From the NCBI GenBank assembly GCA_964019135.1, contig OZ025265.1:6950318-7014317 (forward strand): DNA of 64,000 bases, in the 5' to 3' direction. Source of the stretch: Arenicola marina. Lineage: Eukaryota > Annelida > Polychaeta > Arenicolidae. Below the pieces are notes generated by a model. The model saw nothing but the letters and a program-made list of their open reading frames with translations. It made no database searches and had not been told where the DNA came from. Of the stretch, positions 61,801-64,000 are shown piece after piece (the first letter of the stretch is position 1; every line of letters starts with the position of its first letter). The translations under genes and the position numbers were made by a program.

Positions 61801-63484
61801 TTTTGTCTTACACTAGATTGGGTGTGGAATGCTACGAGACCATCGTGTTCAAACGAATGTACATCATTGTATCTGTATTGACTGTAGAAAGAGGTCTCAG
61901 TCATAGTAGCCTGAACACAAGATTTTACTGTCATAAGACAGTTGGCAATAAATCGACTGTCTGGCTTTCAGGCTACAGTCATAAAAGCTTCGTTCTAGAT
62001 CTATCTAGAACTGGTGTCAGTGCCGCCCTCCGTCCTCCCCGCGTGAGGTCAATGCACACACATCATTGGCAAAGGCTGACACTCCGTCTGGTTTTATCTA
62101 GGAGATTGGGATAACTGTCCCCTATGGTCTAAGCATGTGCCACACATTGTGGCAAGACAGAATTGAAAAAGAGCCTGGATATTGGAGGCGGGTATGTCGC
62201 TTGTAAGCTTCACTTGGGATTGTAAATTCCGAGGAGAAACTACCCACCCGCCTGCTCTGGCACGCTGTTGCTGCGGCCCCATAACCAGATGGCCGACCAT
62301 TAATTAGATAAGGAAGAAAGTGAAGTGTCTTTAGCCTCTAGATCCGCTTGACTGGCGCGGTCCCGTTGATGAGCAATTCGCTGACCAAACATACTACCAG
62401 ACGACCCCTACCTCCACCCTCTGCACCACATCCCCATTTTACAACTTGATATCACAGCACTGAAGACCAAGGGGTTAATGTTGATGAAGCCTGTAATCGG
62501 GCCTCGTCAGCTCAATTTACCTCTTCAATAAGGGACGGCTGCCGTGGCCAATCGTACTGGTTGCTATGTGACGTATACCCATTGATGATAAGTCCGCACC
62601 CAAAGAAATACTTGCATTTAATATATAGTATGACGTGTCAATCAATGAGGATATATTATTTTACTTTAATGTAGGAGGAAGACACGGATAGAACCGGGGT
62701 GGGGGGTACGAATATTAATTATCTGGTGGCTAGATGGGACTGTTTTCTGGGCGTCGTTTATTCCCGGCCGACCACACAGTAAACATGTCCTTATATCTTT
62801 GAAGTAATTACACTAGGAAGCACTAGTCTTGACTGTGTATCCCACAAAAGTCATTTTGCAGAGTGTATCCAAACCATCGACAACACACTTGAGGTGGTGT
62901 TCCTTGTTTTTATCTTGATATCGCGGCATACCCTGTTAGAATCTTCAGGTTAACAATGAGCGTATTTAGACAACAATGACACACAATCTATGAATTGTAA
63001 CATACGTCTCGTTACCTCGAAACACCACAATATTTAAGGGCAAATAAAGGGGGAAGGGGTAAGGGGGCGCACCTTGTGAACTTGAGCATGCACTGTAACA
63101 GACGAAATACATGGGAAAATGACATTTTGTAAACTCAACCCAGAGGCAGATCCAAGGGGAGGGGCGTTCAAGGGTATGTTAAGGACTATTAAAGTCGATA
63201 AATTGTTCACCCCCCTCGCCCCCCCCCCCCACCTCCCCCCCCCCCGCGCCCGGATGTAAACAATAGGTGGACACCTTCTCGATGTCGCAACCCCCCCCCC
63301 CCCCACCCACTCTCTTTCCGAAATCCTAGATCAGCCCCTGATATTTTTGCAATCGGTAGATGTACTAAACTGACCTAACAGTGGCTGAAGCGATCGACGG
63401 TTCTTCCATGTTAAGGTCATGCACTATTGCCTATTGACTCACCAAGACACTATTAATGATCGTCGTTCAAAGCCAAGTCTCAAA
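58836..63484. other. Long unassigned stretch
   Basis: About 4.6 kb without a supportable gene. It holds a short direct duplication (gcta/gttagaacctatatgaaaa) at 58895-58950, C homopolymers at 59107-59121 and 63214-63304, and AT-rich sequence at 59690-60450. Frames up to 121 codons (for example 61749-62114) have no motif. Introns, UTRs or regulatory DNA of genes outside the window are possible. Confidence 0.45.
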
Positions 63485-63780
63485 CACGCTTTAAAACGCA
63501 ATGGCGGTTCTCCAGTATTCAACAGACGGCGCCTCGAGGCTCTGCACATGCAAACCGCTTTACTACGCAACGGCGCTTCCAGGGTATTCAGGTGGTCGAG
63601 CCTGCACATGCAGACCGCTTTACTACGTAACGGCGCTTCTAGGGCACTCCGACGGCCGGGCCCCCGCGGCCTGCACATGCACCCCGCATAAACACGCAAC
63701 GGCGGTTCTAGGGTACTCCAGCGGCCGGCCTCCAGGGGCATGCAACTGCACACCGCATTACTACGCAACGGCGGTTCTAT
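63485..63780. repeat. ~60-69-bp tandem repeat, five units
   Basis: Units contain cgcaacggcggttctagggt and end with ctgcacatgca(a/g/c)accgc followed by tttacta. Unit length varies from about 60 to 69 bp. Overlapping frames on both strands are repeat-driven. Confidence 0.9.
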
Positions 63781-64000
63781 AGCAATTGAGGTCTGGCGGT
63801 TAAAAGGATAATATGGGGTATAAAAGTCAGTTTTTTATAAAACGCCGAGAAAATTTTGTTTCTGGCACAACTGGTATTTGACCCCCATTCATTTTAAGTT
63901 CAGGTTCCGGATGGAGTTTCCTGAGTTGACAGAAGTGCATGCACACTGCTTTAGTTTTTGAAAATTTAAATCCATTCTCATCGCACCATTTTTGTAACTT

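Noticed and set aside
61749-62114. 121-codon plus frame overlapping a 116-codon minus frame
   Set aside because: Neither strand shows a domain, signal peptide or convincing codon pattern.

Overview
The window looks like nuclear DNA of an invertebrate animal, most likely a mollusc or another lophotrochozoan. The reasons are an intron-split vasopressin/oxytocin (conopressin)-type receptor gene, several decayed LINEs of CR1/Jockey-like and I-like types with a tRNA-derived SINE, one Ty3/gypsy fossil, and no operon-like gene packing. The species assignment is inference. Many long reading frames start at TTG or GTG and lie inside tandem repeats, so they are not genes.

Layout. 1-5.9 kb: short minisatellites and a decayed LINE (about 1440-4225) carrying a 28-bp tandem repeat made from its own reverse-transcriptase codons. 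7.9-9.65 kb: two inverted ~570-bp arms around a 584-bp spacer. 9.8 kb: a ~100-bp foldback (MITE-like) element with a second copy at 23.5 kb. 10.1-11.35 kb, minus strand: the one convincing host gene, the large 5' exon (TM1-TM6) of a conopressin/vasopressin-type GPCR, ending at a splice donor where this family has its conserved intron. 12.2-18.9 kb: five tandem arrays with units of 6, 44/35, 5, about 55 and about 40 bp. 19.8-22.95 kb: a LINE with PHD finger, endonuclease and an internally deleted RT. 23.7 kb: a SINE. 24.1-28.3 kb: GC-rich 23/24-bp and 23-bp arrays. 28.6-36.1 kb: a 39-bp array of about 190 units. 37.1-38.6 kb: a C-rich 35-bp array. 39.3-42.2 kb: gypsy fossil and SINE fragment. 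42.5-48.1 kb: a 20-bp array, then a 17-bp array of about 315 units. 48.2-49.4 kb: a 30-bp array. 49.4-50.8 kb: a LINE fragment. 51.66-55.85 kb: a 32-bp array split by a LINE with an uninterrupted RT. 56.1 kb: a further array. 57.6-58.6 kb: the 3' end of an I-like LINE. The last 5 kb is mostly unassigned, with a small ~62-bp array at 63.5 kb.

By eye, about 27 kb (roughly 42%) is tandem repeat, in some twenty arrays with unrelated units. Many show higher-order duplication, and one visibly arose inside a LINE. The clearest unusual property is this density of young, locally generated minisatellites, including an array whose older half differs from its younger half by CpG transitions. I see no operon, CRISPR, rRNA or functional tRNA gene, and no new enzymatic system that I can support.
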